Positions 16,889-25,721 are shown, counted from the stretch's first letter. The stretch: DNA of 64,000 nucleotides from Paenibacillus sp. V4I3 (GCF_030817215.1 NZ_JAUSZA010000001.1:1586501-1650500), one strand, 5' to 3'. Notes: a model not told the origin generated them from the sequence alone. Program-made: numbers and translations.

Positions 16889-18481
16889 CTAGTGCTTGCT
16901 AGTTTGCAAATAGTTTCGGAAAAGAAAGGCCAACTTTAAGCGCAGGACGTCACTCATTTTTTTGAAATCCATCTGTAGGATGTCAGCAATTTTCTCAAGT
17001 CGATAAGAGACTGTATTTCGATGTATGAATAAAAGTCGACTCGTTTCATTAATGGAACCGTCATATTCGAGGTACACCTCGAGCGTTAAAGCCAGCTCCT
17101 GATCAATATGCTTGTTATTGCCGTAGATGGGCTCAAGGACGTAATTGTAGTAGCTGCGCATCGCTTCCTCCGAAAGGTGCTGGAACAAAGAGAACAGCTC
17201 GATGGATTCATGATGCAGAACGGTTTGGTTCATGCGCAGCCTGTGGGCCACGCGACTAGTCTCCAGACATTCCTTATAGGCGTCGTAAACCAGGTCCGGA
17301 TGAGCCTTGGCTCGACTAACCCAGCAATTCAAGCCTGAAGCGGAAGTTCTTGTTGTCAAACCAGATAGGCAGGATGTAAGGGCGGCGATAAATTCTTTCT
17401 TATGGAACAATTGCTCCTCGGGTAAGGAAAAGATCGAAAGCAATCCTTCGGCGATATAGAGGTGCTCAGACTCATAATGCTGCATCGTGGGGTGATAAAT
17501 GAGCTCCTGACGCACTTCATTCAACAACCTTTTGGCAGTTGGATGCTCGGGTGCGACCGTTGTGAACACACACTGATAAGTGCTGGAAAGCACACTGAGG
17601 TGATAGGTCTTGCAGCTTTTCATAAAATCATGAAAGGAAAGCTCTCTCCCGAAAAAGTCTGTAAACACCTGACTAAGCGCATGCTGTCGAGAGGGATCTT
17701 TGCCCTTTTGAATATCCAAACCAAGATGAAACGTTAATATTTCGGCCGCTTGGTGAAATAAGGCTTCCTCTTCTTTGAGTGTGAGCGGAGAATTCAGATA
17801 CACTTTGAAAAAGCCAGTGCATCCTTGAGGGTCCATCAAAGGAATGCGAAAGCACCGCGTATCTCCGAAGCCTTCCCATTGCACGCTTTTGTGCCATGGC
17901 CACTGATGCAGCAGTATTTCTTCCGCCCACGAGGTGTTATGAAATAGGACATTTCCGCTGTGTCCGAACACGGCAATGGGCTGCCCTAGAATACCCGAGA
18001 TCATATGAAAAATATCCGATGATTCTTTATGTCGCAGTGCAAACTGCATGAGCTGCTTTTGTTTTTCTAGGACGTTTTGCAGTTTTTTGGTCGTTTTGGT
18101 GTGTTCAGCGTTGAAGAGAGCATCCATCTGGTCGGAAAAGGTGAATTCATACGGCAGCTCAAGAATGGGGATATCTAATCGATTCGCTTCATCGAACAAT
18201 TCCTGTGGAATTTGAGACCAGTAGCGGCCTACCTTAATGCCGAGGCCAGCACCGCCGCGTTCGTCTAACATGCGTAATAGCGTTAAAGCCACTTCCAGGT
18301 GATCTTTCATGGCGAAGGCGGTGGTAAAAAGCATCTCACCAGACTTAACCCAATCGCCGGCATCGGGAGCATCCATCACATTGACGGATCTTAAAATGCG
18401 GGACACGCCTTTCTGTCCAGCGACCAGCTTCGCACGAGATAACGGGTAAATCGTTAGCGCTTCTTCGACGGTCAGATGCAT
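16889..18481 (-). CDS. PucR-family transcriptional regulator
   Basis: A 530-residue regulator. The N-terminal PucR ligand-sensing domain (about 1-125) begins LTVEEALTIYPLSRAKLVAG and includes the NVMDAPDAGDWVKSGEMLFTTAF signature. A GGDEF-like or GAF-like central region follows. The C-terminal HTH has LTLEVYLEYDGSINETSRLLFIHRNTVSYRLEKI, the PucR-type helix-turn-helix. PucR proteins usually activate purine or other nitrogen-heterocycle catabolism. The start codon overlaps the stop of the upstream amidohydrolase by one base (TGATG), so it is translated from the operon it presumably controls. Confidence 0.9.
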   Translation of the reverse strand: MHLTVEEALTIYPLSRAKLVAGQKGVSRILRSVNVMDAPDAGDWVKSGEMLFTTAFAMKDHLEVALTLLRMLDERGGAGLGIKVGRYWSQIPQELFDEANRLDIPILELPYEFTFSDQMDALFNAEHTKTTKKLQNVLEKQKQLMQFALRHKESSDIFHMISGILGQPIAVFGHSGNVLFHNTSWAEEILLHQWPWHKSVQWEGFGDTRCFRIPLMDPQGCTGFFKVYLNSPLTLKEEEALFHQAAEILTFHLGLDIQKGKDPSRQHALSQVFTDFFGRELSFHDFMKSCKTYHLSVLSSTYQCVFTTVAPEHPTAKRLLNEVRQELIYHPTMQHYESEHLYIAEGLLSIFSLPEEQLFHKKEFIAALTSCLSGLTTRTSASGLNCWVSRAKAHPDLVYDAYKECLETSRVAHRLRMNQTVLHHESIELFSLFQHLSEEAMRSYYNYVLEPIYGNNKHIDQELALTLEVYLEYDGSINETSRLLFIHRNTVSYRLEKIADILQMDFKKMSDVLRLKLAFLFRNYLQTSKH

Positions 18482-19752
18482 CAGGAACCCACCTTTCTTT
18501 CATCAAAAGCCGCAATTTCATGGTAAAAGGTTGTTTGTTTCATGGTAGAAGCGACGAGTTTACCTTTCTTCCATACGTACAGCCTCGGGGCGCGTTCGTA
18601 GACAACACTCCGTAGGTCAAAGGCATCACATAAGACAAGATCTGCGTATGCGCCAACTTGTAACCCGTAATGATCGATCTGAAGGGCTTGTGCGGCTCGA
18701 GTTGTTGCCATTTCGACGATCGTGACCACATCCTGTTTGGAACCCATATAGGCGGTTTGGGCGAGAAGTAGTCCAGTATCCATGGGGTCCGCGGTGCCAA
18801 AGGGGGTGAAAGGATTTTGAATATTATTGCTTCCAAAGATCACATTAGCGCCTTGCTCTAACAGTAAGGAGACAGGAGTTAAACCGCGGCGAGGGCGATG
18901 GTCATCACCACGACCATTTAAGTAGAGATCCGTTGCTGGCAAACACATGACGTGAATGCCCGCATCTGCAATTGACTTGCAAATTTCTTTGGCTTGCTCG
19001 TAAGGGAGGGATCCTAGAGATGTGAGATGTCCAACGCTGACGCGCCCCTGCATATCGTACTCGTGCGTCATTCGAATGATCGTGAGAATCGCCAGTATTT
19101 GCGGGTCATCGGAGAAATCCACATGCAAATCTAGAGGCTTGTTGAAGGTATGGGCTAAGTTGAAAACAGTGCTTAGATGCTCTTCGAGATTCGGATCTTG
19201 ATAGGTAATGCCGCCAACCACATCCGCTCCAAGCTGTAAGGCTGTTTTCAACAGTTCTTCTGTACCTGGCTGCTTAATGATGCCTTCTTGAGGAAAGGCG
19301 ACAATCTGTAAGGTAAGTGCGTCGTGGTAACGTTCTTTCAGCTCCAACATGACTTCGAGGCCGATGAGATTAACGATAGGGTCAATTTCCACATGACAAC
19401 GCATGTGCGTAACGCCGTGAGCTATAGCTTGTTGAATCACTTGTGTAGAGCGAATCTCGATATCTTCTTTCGTGAACGTGCGTTTCATCTCCAAGGTCGA
19501 TGCCATGGCTTGCTGTATCGTGAGGGCCTCTTCTTTCATTTGATTCAAAAGAAAAGCTTTATCCAGATGGATATGCGGTTCTATGAATCCAGGGAGTAGA
19601 ACGCGTCCATGGGCTTCTATAATATTTCCTCCGCTGTAGGAGTCAGGTTGATGCTCACTCAGGAAAACAATTCTTCCCGCTTTAATGCCTACATCCATGA
19701 ATGTGCTGAAGTGAGGATTAGAGAAACGTTGGATGATCAAATCTGGCTCCAT
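18481..19752 (-). CDS. Amidohydrolase of the cytosine deaminase-like group (Asp-to-Asn variant)
   Basis: A 423-residue amidohydrolase related to the one at 15691-16854. The metal motif EPHIHLDKAF, the second His in LHVDFSDD and the third in VGHLTSLG are present. The position of the catalytic Asp (GHDD in E. coli CodA, GSDH in the neighbour) reads FGSNNIQNPFTPFG, with Asn instead of Asp, and the CodA proton-shuttle Glu is Phe. Either this is a known variant subfamily or the enzyme has lost hydrolytic activity. It is the first gene of the leftward operon, transcribed from the AT-rich region at 19753-19960. Confidence 0.85.
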   Translation of the reverse strand: MEPDLIIQRFSNPHFSTFMDVGIKAGRIVFLSEHQPDSYSGGNIIEAHGRVLLPGFIEPHIHLDKAFLLNQMKEEALTIQQAMASTLEMKRTFTKEDIEIRSTQVIQQAIAHGVTHMRCHVEIDPIVNLIGLEVMLELKERYHDALTLQIVAFPQEGIIKQPGTEELLKTALQLGADVVGGITYQDPNLEEHLSTVFNLAHTFNKPLDLHVDFSDDPQILAILTIIRMTHEYDMQGRVSVGHLTSLGSLPYEQAKEICKSIADAGIHVMCLPATDLYLNGRGDDHRPRRGLTPVSLLLEQGANVIFGSNNIQNPFTPFGTADPMDTGLLLAQTAYMGSKQDVVTIVEMATTRAAQALQIDHYGLQVGAYADLVLCDAFDLRSVVYERAPRLYVWKKGKLVASTMKQTTFYHEIAAFDERKVGS

Positions 19753-19965
19753 GCCACTTCACCTCGTGATTATGTTAATTAATCTAACGTTAAATTGATT
19801 TGTTAAGTGAATTATAGGTCCGTCATGTAAATTGAGTCAATTTAATGTCAGGATAATTGTGTATTTTAATAAAATAGATCCTGAAATTGTGATTTTGTAA
19901 ATTTGGTGTATGAATAACTCACATCTCCTCCCTCTTTTTACGACTTCATGCTGATTACTTTATAG

Positions 19966-20066
19966 TTATCCACAAAGTTACCCACAATATCAACATGTCC
20001 ACAGAGCAGGCTGTGTACAATAAATCAGACATTCTATACACATATCCACAGGACAACTTATCCACA
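19966..20066 (+). promoter_or_regulatory. Cluster of DnaA-box-like sites
   Basis: The 476-bp gap between the amidohydrolase and YhgE genes holds seven sites resembling TTATNCACA within 101 bp. Two are perfect TTATCCACA (19966-19974 and 20058-20066). Single-mismatch copies lie at 19978-19986 (TTACCCACA), 20034-20042 (CTATACACA), 20042-20050 (ATATCCACA) and, on the minus strand, 20012-20020 (TTGTACACA). A two-mismatch copy is at 19995-20003. An AT-rich stretch (about 19780-19920) lies beside them. No dnaA, dnaN or rep gene is nearby, so a DnaA-titrating cluster or DnaA-regulated promoter is more likely than an origin. Confidence 0.65.
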
Positions 20067-20228
20067 ATCATGAAGGGTTCTAACATTCAGGAGAACTCCT
20101 TTAGATGGATTCCAATGGGGGGATTCTGGATATTCTTTTGTGTGGTCTTCTCTTATATGGCAAAAAAGTGTATGGTATCTTAGGCTCAAGGTAACATTAA
20201 CCATATCGTTGAAAGTTGTGGAGGTATT

Positions 20229-22904
20229 ATGAAGAAAATTTTGAGCATTTATTTAACGGATCTTAGGAACTTGTGGAAAGTGCCCACAGGTCTTTTTCTT
20301 ATGATTGCACTAGCTATTTTACCGTCTGTGTATGCCTGGATTAATCTAGAGGCGATGTGGGATCCCTATGCCAATACGTCTGGTATCAAAATTGCGGTAA
20401 CAAGCAAAGACGAAGGGGCAGTTGTCGCAGATAAAGTCATTAATATTGGTAATGAAGTTGTGGATAATTTGAAAAATAATCATTCTCTGGGTTGGACGTT
20501 TGTGAACGAGCAGGACGCTCTGGACGGTGTTGAACAAGGGGATTATTATGCAAGTTTGATCATTCCGGCCGATTTTTCGCGAAAAATAACAAGTATTGTG
20601 GATGGATCGATGGAAAAGCCAGAGATTTTATACACGGTAAATGAGAAAATCAATGCGGTTGCGCCTAAAATTACGAGCAAAGGCGTTTCCAACGTGACTG
20701 CGCAAATCAGTGAAAATTTTATTAAAACGGTGAGCACGTCTATTTTGACGCGAATGAAAGAGCTCGGTATCGATTTGGAGAAAGAGTTACCTACAATTCG
20801 GAATATGGAGTCAAGGATCTTTGAGCTGGAAAAGCGCTTGCCGGAAATTACGGCTATGGGAGACAAAGCGCTTGAGATCGAGCAGAAGCTGCCCGAAATC
20901 AAGGAAAAGGGGCAAAAAATCGTCGAACTAGAGAAACGGATTCCCGAAATGGATCGGGCTGGAGATACGATTCTAAAGATTGAAGAGCGTTGGCCAAAGA
21001 TTGAAGCAGCTGCGCAAGAGGTATTGGTCATTCAGCAAAAACTGCCGGAGATCCAGCGGGCCGCTGATCGTATCGCAGAACTGGACCAGAACTTCGGCAA
21101 GGTCGAAGAGGCTCTAAACACAGCGATTGATAAATCAAGCAAGGCGGACGAAATTGTTACCGCGGCGTTAAACACCCTGCCTAAAGTAGAGGCCATTGCT
21201 GCGCAAGGTGGTCCGTTTGCAACCCAATTGGCCAACTTTTTACAAAATAATGATGCGGCGTTCCAAGCGCTTATCCCTGTCGTGAAGCAGAATTTGATAT
21301 TACTTCAACAGACAGCCGATGCGGTAACTCAGCTTACTGGCTTGCTCCAGGATGCTAATCTTGACCCGCAGAAAGCTTTGGCTGCTGTAGGGCTGCTCAC
21401 GGATCGCCTTACTGCGGGCGTGGCGGTCATCGACCGAACAGTCGACCTGCTTACGCGTTTGAACACCTACTTACCGAATGGCCCGCTTACCGATTCCATC
21501 GACCGTTTGAACAGTGTCAAATCCAAGTTCAATAACCAACTTCAAACGTTAAGTAAGATCCAATCGGCCATTCAACGCGGGGAGAAACCAGCGAAAGAAC
21601 TTGTGGATAATTTGAATGCATTGTCCAAAGAGGCGAGCAGTGCATTAAGTAATATCTTGTCGCGCTACGACTCAGAAATTGTCCCGAACATCACCAAGGC
21701 ACTAGGTCAACTGAAGTCTATCGCCCAAAACTCAGCTGCTGTGCTGCAGACACTGCAGTCCCAACTGCCGAACATCAAAGAGATCTTAGTGGATGCGCAG
21801 AGCGGCATTCATTTCGCGCAAGCTCAGCTCGATATGCTGCAAAAGGAACTGCCGAATATCCGTACGAAGGTACAAGAAGCGTCAACGACCCTTCAGACCA
21901 AAATGAACGAGTTCACCAATGCGATCAATGAAGCCGCTCCGTTCGTCCGTAATGATCTTCCCAAAGCCCGGCAAAAGCTGCATGAGGCAGCGGACTTTGT
22001 GCGCAATGATTTGCCGGCGGCTGAGGATGAAATCCGTAAATTATCTGATCTGTACCAGACGAAATTTCCGGAGGTTGAGAGTGCCGTTCATCTAGCGGCC
22101 AACCTTGTGCGCAACGATTTGCCAGCATTTGAGGCGGCTGTCCGCAGAGCAGCAGATCAAATCCGTAAGGTGGAAGGCGGGGGCAGTATCGAAGAAATTC
22201 TCCGACTGCTGCAAAATGATATTCAGAAGCAAAGCGATTTCCTCGCGAATCCTGTGCTGATTAAAGAGGATAGGCGTTTTCCTATTCCGAACTACGGGTC
22301 GGCGATGTCGCCCTTTTATACAACGCTATCCCTGTGGGTAGGCGCAATGATGCTTGTTTCGATGATGAGAGTGGATGTGGATAACCCGGACGGCCTGCTG
22401 AAGCCTCGCCATATCTACTTTGGACGTATGCTCATCTTCCTGACAGTTGGATGTCTCCAAGCCATCATCGTTACACTCGGTGATATGTACCTCCTGGGCA
22501 CATATGTTGTGGATAAGTTCTGGTTCATTCTGTTTGCCATTCTTATCAGTAACGTGTTCATAACCATCACGTACACATTGGTCTCCGTATTCGGGAACAT
22601 AGGCAAAGGCATTGCGATTATCTTCCTTGTGCTTCAGTTTTCCAGCTCCGGCGGCACTTTTCCGGTTAGCACAGCTTCGTCTTTTTTTCAAAAGCTTAAC
22701 CCGCTCGTGCCGTTCACTTATGCGGTAGGTATCATGCGCGAGGCGGTTGGAGGCATGCTGCTCTCCGTGGTGCTTAAGGATGTGTTCTTCCTCTGCGTGT
22801 TCATTGCGATTTGCTACGTCATTGCTCTAGCACTGAAAAAGCCGCTCAGCGGCTATACCCAGAAGGTTGCGGAGAAGGCGAAGCAGACGAAGCTGATTTC
22901 TTAA
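20229..22904 (+). CDS. YhgE/Pip-domain membrane protein
   Basis: An 891-residue protein of the YhgE/Pip (phage infection protein) family. One N-terminal membrane helix (about 17-38, GLFLMIALAILPSVYAW) is followed by the family signature NLEAMWDPYANTSGIKIAV. A long extracytoplasmic coiled-coil region (about 185-690) comes next, then about five to six C-terminal helices related to ABC-2 type permeases (694-880). The stalk has two internal repeats: a 17-18 residue unit around LPEI (five copies, about 199-275) and VRNDLP (about 572, 590 and 626). Homologues serve as phage receptors or accompany type VII secretion (YueB), but no secretion genes are nearby. The ATG follows a GTGGAGG site. Confidence 0.88.
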   Translation: MKKILSIYLTDLRNLWKVPTGLFLMIALAILPSVYAWINLEAMWDPYANTSGIKIAVTSKDEGAVVADKVINIGNEVVDNLKNNHSLGWTFVNEQDALDGVEQGDYYASLIIPADFSRKITSIVDGSMEKPEILYTVNEKINAVAPKITSKGVSNVTAQISENFIKTVSTSILTRMKELGIDLEKELPTIRNMESRIFELEKRLPEITAMGDKALEIEQKLPEIKEKGQKIVELEKRIPEMDRAGDTILKIEERWPKIEAAAQEVLVIQQKLPEIQRAADRIAELDQNFGKVEEALNTAIDKSSKADEIVTAALNTLPKVEAIAAQGGPFATQLANFLQNNDAAFQALIPVVKQNLILLQQTADAVTQLTGLLQDANLDPQKALAAVGLLTDRLTAGVAVIDRTVDLLTRLNTYLPNGPLTDSIDRLNSVKSKFNNQLQTLSKIQSAIQRGEKPAKELVDNLNALSKEASSALSNILSRYDSEIVPNITKALGQLKSIAQNSAAVLQTLQSQLPNIKEILVDAQSGIHFAQAQLDMLQKELPNIRTKVQEASTTLQTKMNEFTNAINEAAPFVRNDLPKARQKLHEAADFVRNDLPAAEDEIRKLSDLYQTKFPEVESAVHLAANLVRNDLPAFEAAVRRAADQIRKVEGGGSIEEILRLLQNDIQKQSDFLANPVLIKEDRRFPIPNYGSAMSPFYTTLSLWVGAMMLVSMMRVDVDNPDGLLKPRHIYFGRMLIFLTVGCLQAIIVTLGDMYLLGTYVVDKFWFILFAILISNVFITITYTLVSVFGNIGKGIAIIFLVLQFSSSGGTFPVSTASSFFQKLNPLVPFTYAVGIMREAVGGMLLSVVLKDVFFLCVFIAICYVIALALKKPLSGYTQKVAEKAKQTKLIS

Positions 22905-22948
22905 AGAAAGTTAGGTAGCTTGAACTAAGCTAAGGGGAGGGGGAGTTT

Positions 22949-23176
22949 TTGCTGAAAACATTATTACTGGCGGGGGCAATCTTACATGCCACCTGTCCAA
23001 AAATAGAGGTGTTTGACATTGATTTAGGTAAGGTTACGAAGACCACTTCCTCATCTAAACAAATACAAGAGGAAGTTCTGGTCTGGCTAAAATCGATCAA
23101 TGGCATAGACGACAAAGTGAAATTTGAACCTCCTCCACATGGCATGGTGATCAAAATGCCATTATCTCCACCTTGA
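22949..23176 (+). CDS. Small hypothetical protein with hydrophobic N-terminus
   Basis: A possible 75-residue protein from a TTG start at 22949, four bases after a GGGGAGG-GGGAG purine run. The first 16 residues, LKTLLLAGAILHA, are hydrophobic with an early Lys and could be a short signal or anchor. The remainder is charged and ends in a Pro-rich tail. It follows the YhgE gene by 44 bases on the same strand, so it may be co-transcribed. No family was recognised; coding status is uncertain. Confidence 0.45.
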   Translation: MLKTLLLAGAILHATCPKIEVFDIDLGKVTKTTSSSKQIQEEVLVWLKSINGIDDKVKFEPPPHGMVIKMPLSPP

Positions 23177-23258
23177 TGCTGATCCTAGCCCGTTTATAAA
23201 ACGTATTTCTAGCGATCTGACAGAAATAAATAAGCATATACTTACTTCACTAGCCTTT

Positions 23259-23345
23259 TAGACTTGTGCCTTAGTCACAGGTCTTTTCTGTGTATTTTTC
23301 CTTTATGCAAAAAATAGAACTTAGACTTTGGTCTAGGTTTTTTCG
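23259..23345 (+). terminator. Two tandem terminator-like hairpins
   Basis: First, AGACTTGTG (23260-23268) pairs with CACAGGTCT (23276-23284), followed by TTT. Second, CTTAGAC-TTTG-GTCTAGG is followed by TTTTTT (about 23319-23344). Together they close the YhgE/small-ORF unit before the PAP2 gene. The rest of the 266-base gap shows nothing clear apart from a TATAAT-like hexamer near 23404. Confidence 0.6.
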
Positions 23346-23442
23346 CGACCTTTGGCTAACGAAAGACAGTACCTTAGTGCGTTAAGAAGTCATTGGATCT
23401 CTTTTATAATGAAGATAACGTAAAGGAGAGCGAGGAATTGAT

Positions 23443-24117
23443 GTGAAAAAAACTTCGTGGTGGTCGTTTATAATGGCATGCAGCGGCTTGCTATTGATCC
23501 CCCTAGTGGGACTCATCTACATTCATCTGAATCAGGCGGACGGGGTGGCTTACAGCTTAGTTACTGATTTGGATCGGCAAATTCCGTTTATGAAGAGCTT
23601 CGTAATACCTTACCTGTCTTGGTATGGATTTCTGTTGGTTGGGTTCTTATATTTGGCTTATAAGGATCGCAGCATGTACTATAAAACACTTTTTCAGTTC
23701 ATAATGGGTCTGCTCCTGTGTTATGGGGTATATGCTATATATCAGACAACTGTTCCTCGGCCGGAGCTAACCGGAAGCGATTGGCTGCTGCAGATGGTAC
23801 AGTGGGTGTATCGCACAGATCAACCGTTTAACTGTTTTCCGAGTACGCATGTGTTAACTTCGTATTTAATGATGAAAGCCTACTTAAGATCAACAACTAT
23901 ACCTTGGCCCTATAAAATAGCCGTTACGAGCATGTCATTGCTCATTATTGTATCGACGCTGCTCGTAAAACAGCATGTTCTTCTGGATATTGTGGGCGCA
24001 GTACTGGTTTCTGAGGGGGTCGTGTACGTCGTGGAACGTTTTAGAATTGGTTTGCTGAAAGATTCGGTGGCTGTGAATACGCAGCAGCGAAAGTTCGAAG
24101 GGGGACTTAGAAGATGA
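23443..24117 (+). CDS. PAP2-family phosphatase (membrane)
   Basis: A 224-residue membrane protein with five to six hydrophobic helices. The PAP2 catalytic motifs are visible as CFPSTHVLTSYLMM (motif 2, with the catalytic His) and VKQHVLLDIVGAVLVSE (motif 3). Motif 1 is weak, as in the inositol-phosphorylceramide/dolichyl-like branch. It would dephosphorylate a lipid phosphate such as phosphatidic acid or undecaprenyl diphosphate at the membrane. The GTG start at 23443 follows a CGAGGA site; an overlapping ATG at 23441 is closed at once by TGA. Its stop overlaps the following glycosyltransferase start (ATGA), suggesting a joint role in diacylglycerol supply and glycolipid synthesis. Confidence 0.85.
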   Translation: MKKTSWWSFIMACSGLLLIPLVGLIYIHLNQADGVAYSLVTDLDRQIPFMKSFVIPYLSWYGFLLVGFLYLAYKDRSMYYKTLFQFIMGLLLCYGVYAIYQTTVPRPELTGSDWLLQMVQWVYRTDQPFNCFPSTHVLTSYLMMKAYLRSTTIPWPYKIAVTSMSLLIIVSTLLVKQHVLLDIVGAVLVSEGVVYVVERFRIGLLKDSVAVNTQQRKFEGGLRR

Positions 24118-25295
24118 AACGTAGGGACAAACTATTAATCCTGACAGGCAGCCTAGGGGACGGGCATAATAAAGCAGCGCAAGCGATTCTGGAGGCTGCA
24201 TGGTTTTATAAACCGGATGTGGACGTGAAAGTGGTTGATTTCCTAGAGTGGACGCATCCTTACCTGCATTCGGTGGGCAAATACTGCTATATGCAGTGGG
24301 TGAAAAGTCTGCCTTCGGTTTACGGGTATTTGTACCGCAAGACGCGAGAGGATAATACATTGTCCCATATGTTTAAAAAGATGAAGTCGTTCAGCACCGA
24401 TAGGATGCTGGAACTGCTGCAAGAAGAGGAGCCGACGGAAGTGGTCTGCACCTTTCCAGGGGCGGCAGCGGCGATGTCGTACTTAAAATGTAACGGTCTG
24501 ACCACGGTGCCTACTGTGACAGTGATGACCGATTATACGGATCACAGTTACTGGGTGCATCCCGGTACGGATCGTTATCTGGTTGGTGCCGAACATGTGA
24601 AGCAATCGCTTCTTCGTTACCGGATTCCGGAGCAGCGTATTATGGTGACGGGGATTCCGATTCGAAGGCCTTTCACGCAAACGTATGATCGTAATGAACT
24701 CCGTGATAAGCATGGTTTGCACCGTGATATGCCTACCGTACTAGTGATGGGCGGCGGGCATGGTTTGATCGGCAAGCAGTTCAAGTCTGTGCTGCAATCA
24801 GACGATTTGGCGGTGCCGGTGCAGTTTGTATTCGTTTGCGGGCGCAATGAGAAGCTGAAGCAGCAGCTAGAGGAGGAGCTGGGCGGCGAGAAAACGCGTC
24901 ATCGCGTGATGGTAACAGGATTCGTGGATCATGTCCATGAGCTGATGGCTTTATCCGATCTGATCGTGACGAAGCCGGGAGGACTTACCGTATCCGAGGC
25001 GCTCGCACTCGAGCTACCGATGATGCTGTACAAGCCGATACCTGGTCAAGAGCAGGATAATGCGGCATTTCTTGTTGGCCTTGGAGCGGCGATTGAAGTG
25101 AAGAATGCGGTGGAGCTGAAAAGACAATTGCTTGAGGTTATCGCCAACCAGTCTTTGCTGGTGAGACTTAAAAAGAATGCCAAGCTTAGTCAGCATAACC
25201 AAGATGCTCTTCACACGCTGAATGCGATATTGGATACTCACCATCATTTCATCCCTGCACTAGATGGCCTGCAGCTAGCCTATGCAAATGTGTGA
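24114..25295 (+). CDS. Processive diacylglycerol glucosyltransferase / MGDG synthase-like GT28 glycosyltransferase
   Basis: A 393-residue GT-B enzyme similar to UgtP and plant MGDG synthases. The N-terminal domain has LILTGSLGDGHNKAAQAI, the lipid-binding signature, then HPYLHSVGKYCYMQWVKSLPSVYGYLY and VVCTFPGAAAAM. The C-terminal domain has the nucleotide-sugar site VTKPGGLTVSEALALELPMMLYKPIPGQEQDN. It probably transfers glucose from UDP-glucose to diacylglycerol, giving glycolipid membrane anchors. It is translationally coupled to the PAP2 phosphatase, which could provide the diacylglycerol acceptor. Confidence 0.9.
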   Translation: MKRRDKLLILTGSLGDGHNKAAQAILEAAWFYKPDVDVKVVDFLEWTHPYLHSVGKYCYMQWVKSLPSVYGYLYRKTREDNTLSHMFKKMKSFSTDRMLELLQEEEPTEVVCTFPGAAAAMSYLKCNGLTTVPTVTVMTDYTDHSYWVHPGTDRYLVGAEHVKQSLLRYRIPEQRIMVTGIPIRRPFTQTYDRNELRDKHGLHRDMPTVLVMGGGHGLIGKQFKSVLQSDDLAVPVQFVFVCGRNEKLKQQLEEELGGEKTRHRVMVTGFVDHVHELMALSDLIVTKPGGLTVSEALALELPMMLYKPIPGQEQDNAAFLVGLGAAIEVKNAVELKRQLLEVIANQSLLVRLKKNAKLSQHNQDALHTLNAILDTHHHFIPALDGLQLAYANV

Positions 25296-25370
25296 TACGT
25301 TAGGCTATCAACAATCGATGTAAAGTTTGCTTTGGTTTGGGAGCCCCTTTGTCCCTCTTTTTCCCCTTCG

Positions 25371-25413
25371 AAAAGCACCGTACTTTGGCTCGAAATGTAC
25401 AGGTGCTTTTTTG
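25371..25413 (+). terminator. Rho-independent terminator
   Basis: AAAAGCACCGTAC pairs with GTACAGGTGCTTTTTT around a 13-base loop, 75 bases after the glycosyltransferase stop. Confidence 0.85.
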
Positions 25414-25570
25414 TTGTCAAGTTTGTTGTCAATGTGGGGTTATCGCAGATTTTTCATATTATAAATTTGTGAATTGAGGGTTTACTTGACGTGTTGTTGT
25501 TGTCAACATGAGTGGAAACCCCGTGAAAACGGGCTGCCACTGACAACTGCCGCTACGTGCGCTTCGCGCC

Positions 25571-25666
25571 GCATCATGGCCAGGCATCATGGCGAGAATC
25601 ACGGCCGGCACAACGGTCAGTACCGCAGCCAGCACTATGGTCGGCACCGCGGCCCGCACCATGGCC
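25571..25666 (+). repeat. Degenerate 12-bp tandem repeat, eight units
   Basis: Eight consecutive 12-base units of the type GGCATCATGGCC fill 25571-25666. In one plus-strand frame they encode an H-x-G-x tetrapeptide repeat (HHGE, NHGR, HNGQ, HYGR, HRGP). The region is much more GC-rich than its surroundings. No start codon with a ribosome binding site opens this frame, so it is listed as a repeat, perhaps the remnant of a His/Gly-rich protein. The rest of the gap at 25414-25721 shows nothing else clear. Confidence 0.65.
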
Positions 25667-25721
25667 TGCCCCCGCGGCTTCTCGCATTTCGCACCCGAAG
25701 GGGCTCATTAACTACATGATC

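Noticed and set aside
19780..20066. Chromosomal or plasmid replication origin
   Set aside because: The DnaA-box cluster and AT-rich flank fit an origin superficially, but no dnaA, dnaN, rep or partition gene is near and the gene content is ordinary chromosome.
19995..20183. Possible 62-residue plus-strand protein
   Set aside because: It runs through the DnaA-box cluster, has no ribosome binding site and shows no family features.
25474..25719. Possible 81-residue His/Gly-rich protein
   Set aside because: The TTG start has no ribosome binding site and the frame outside the repeat is not protein-like; annotated as a repeat instead.
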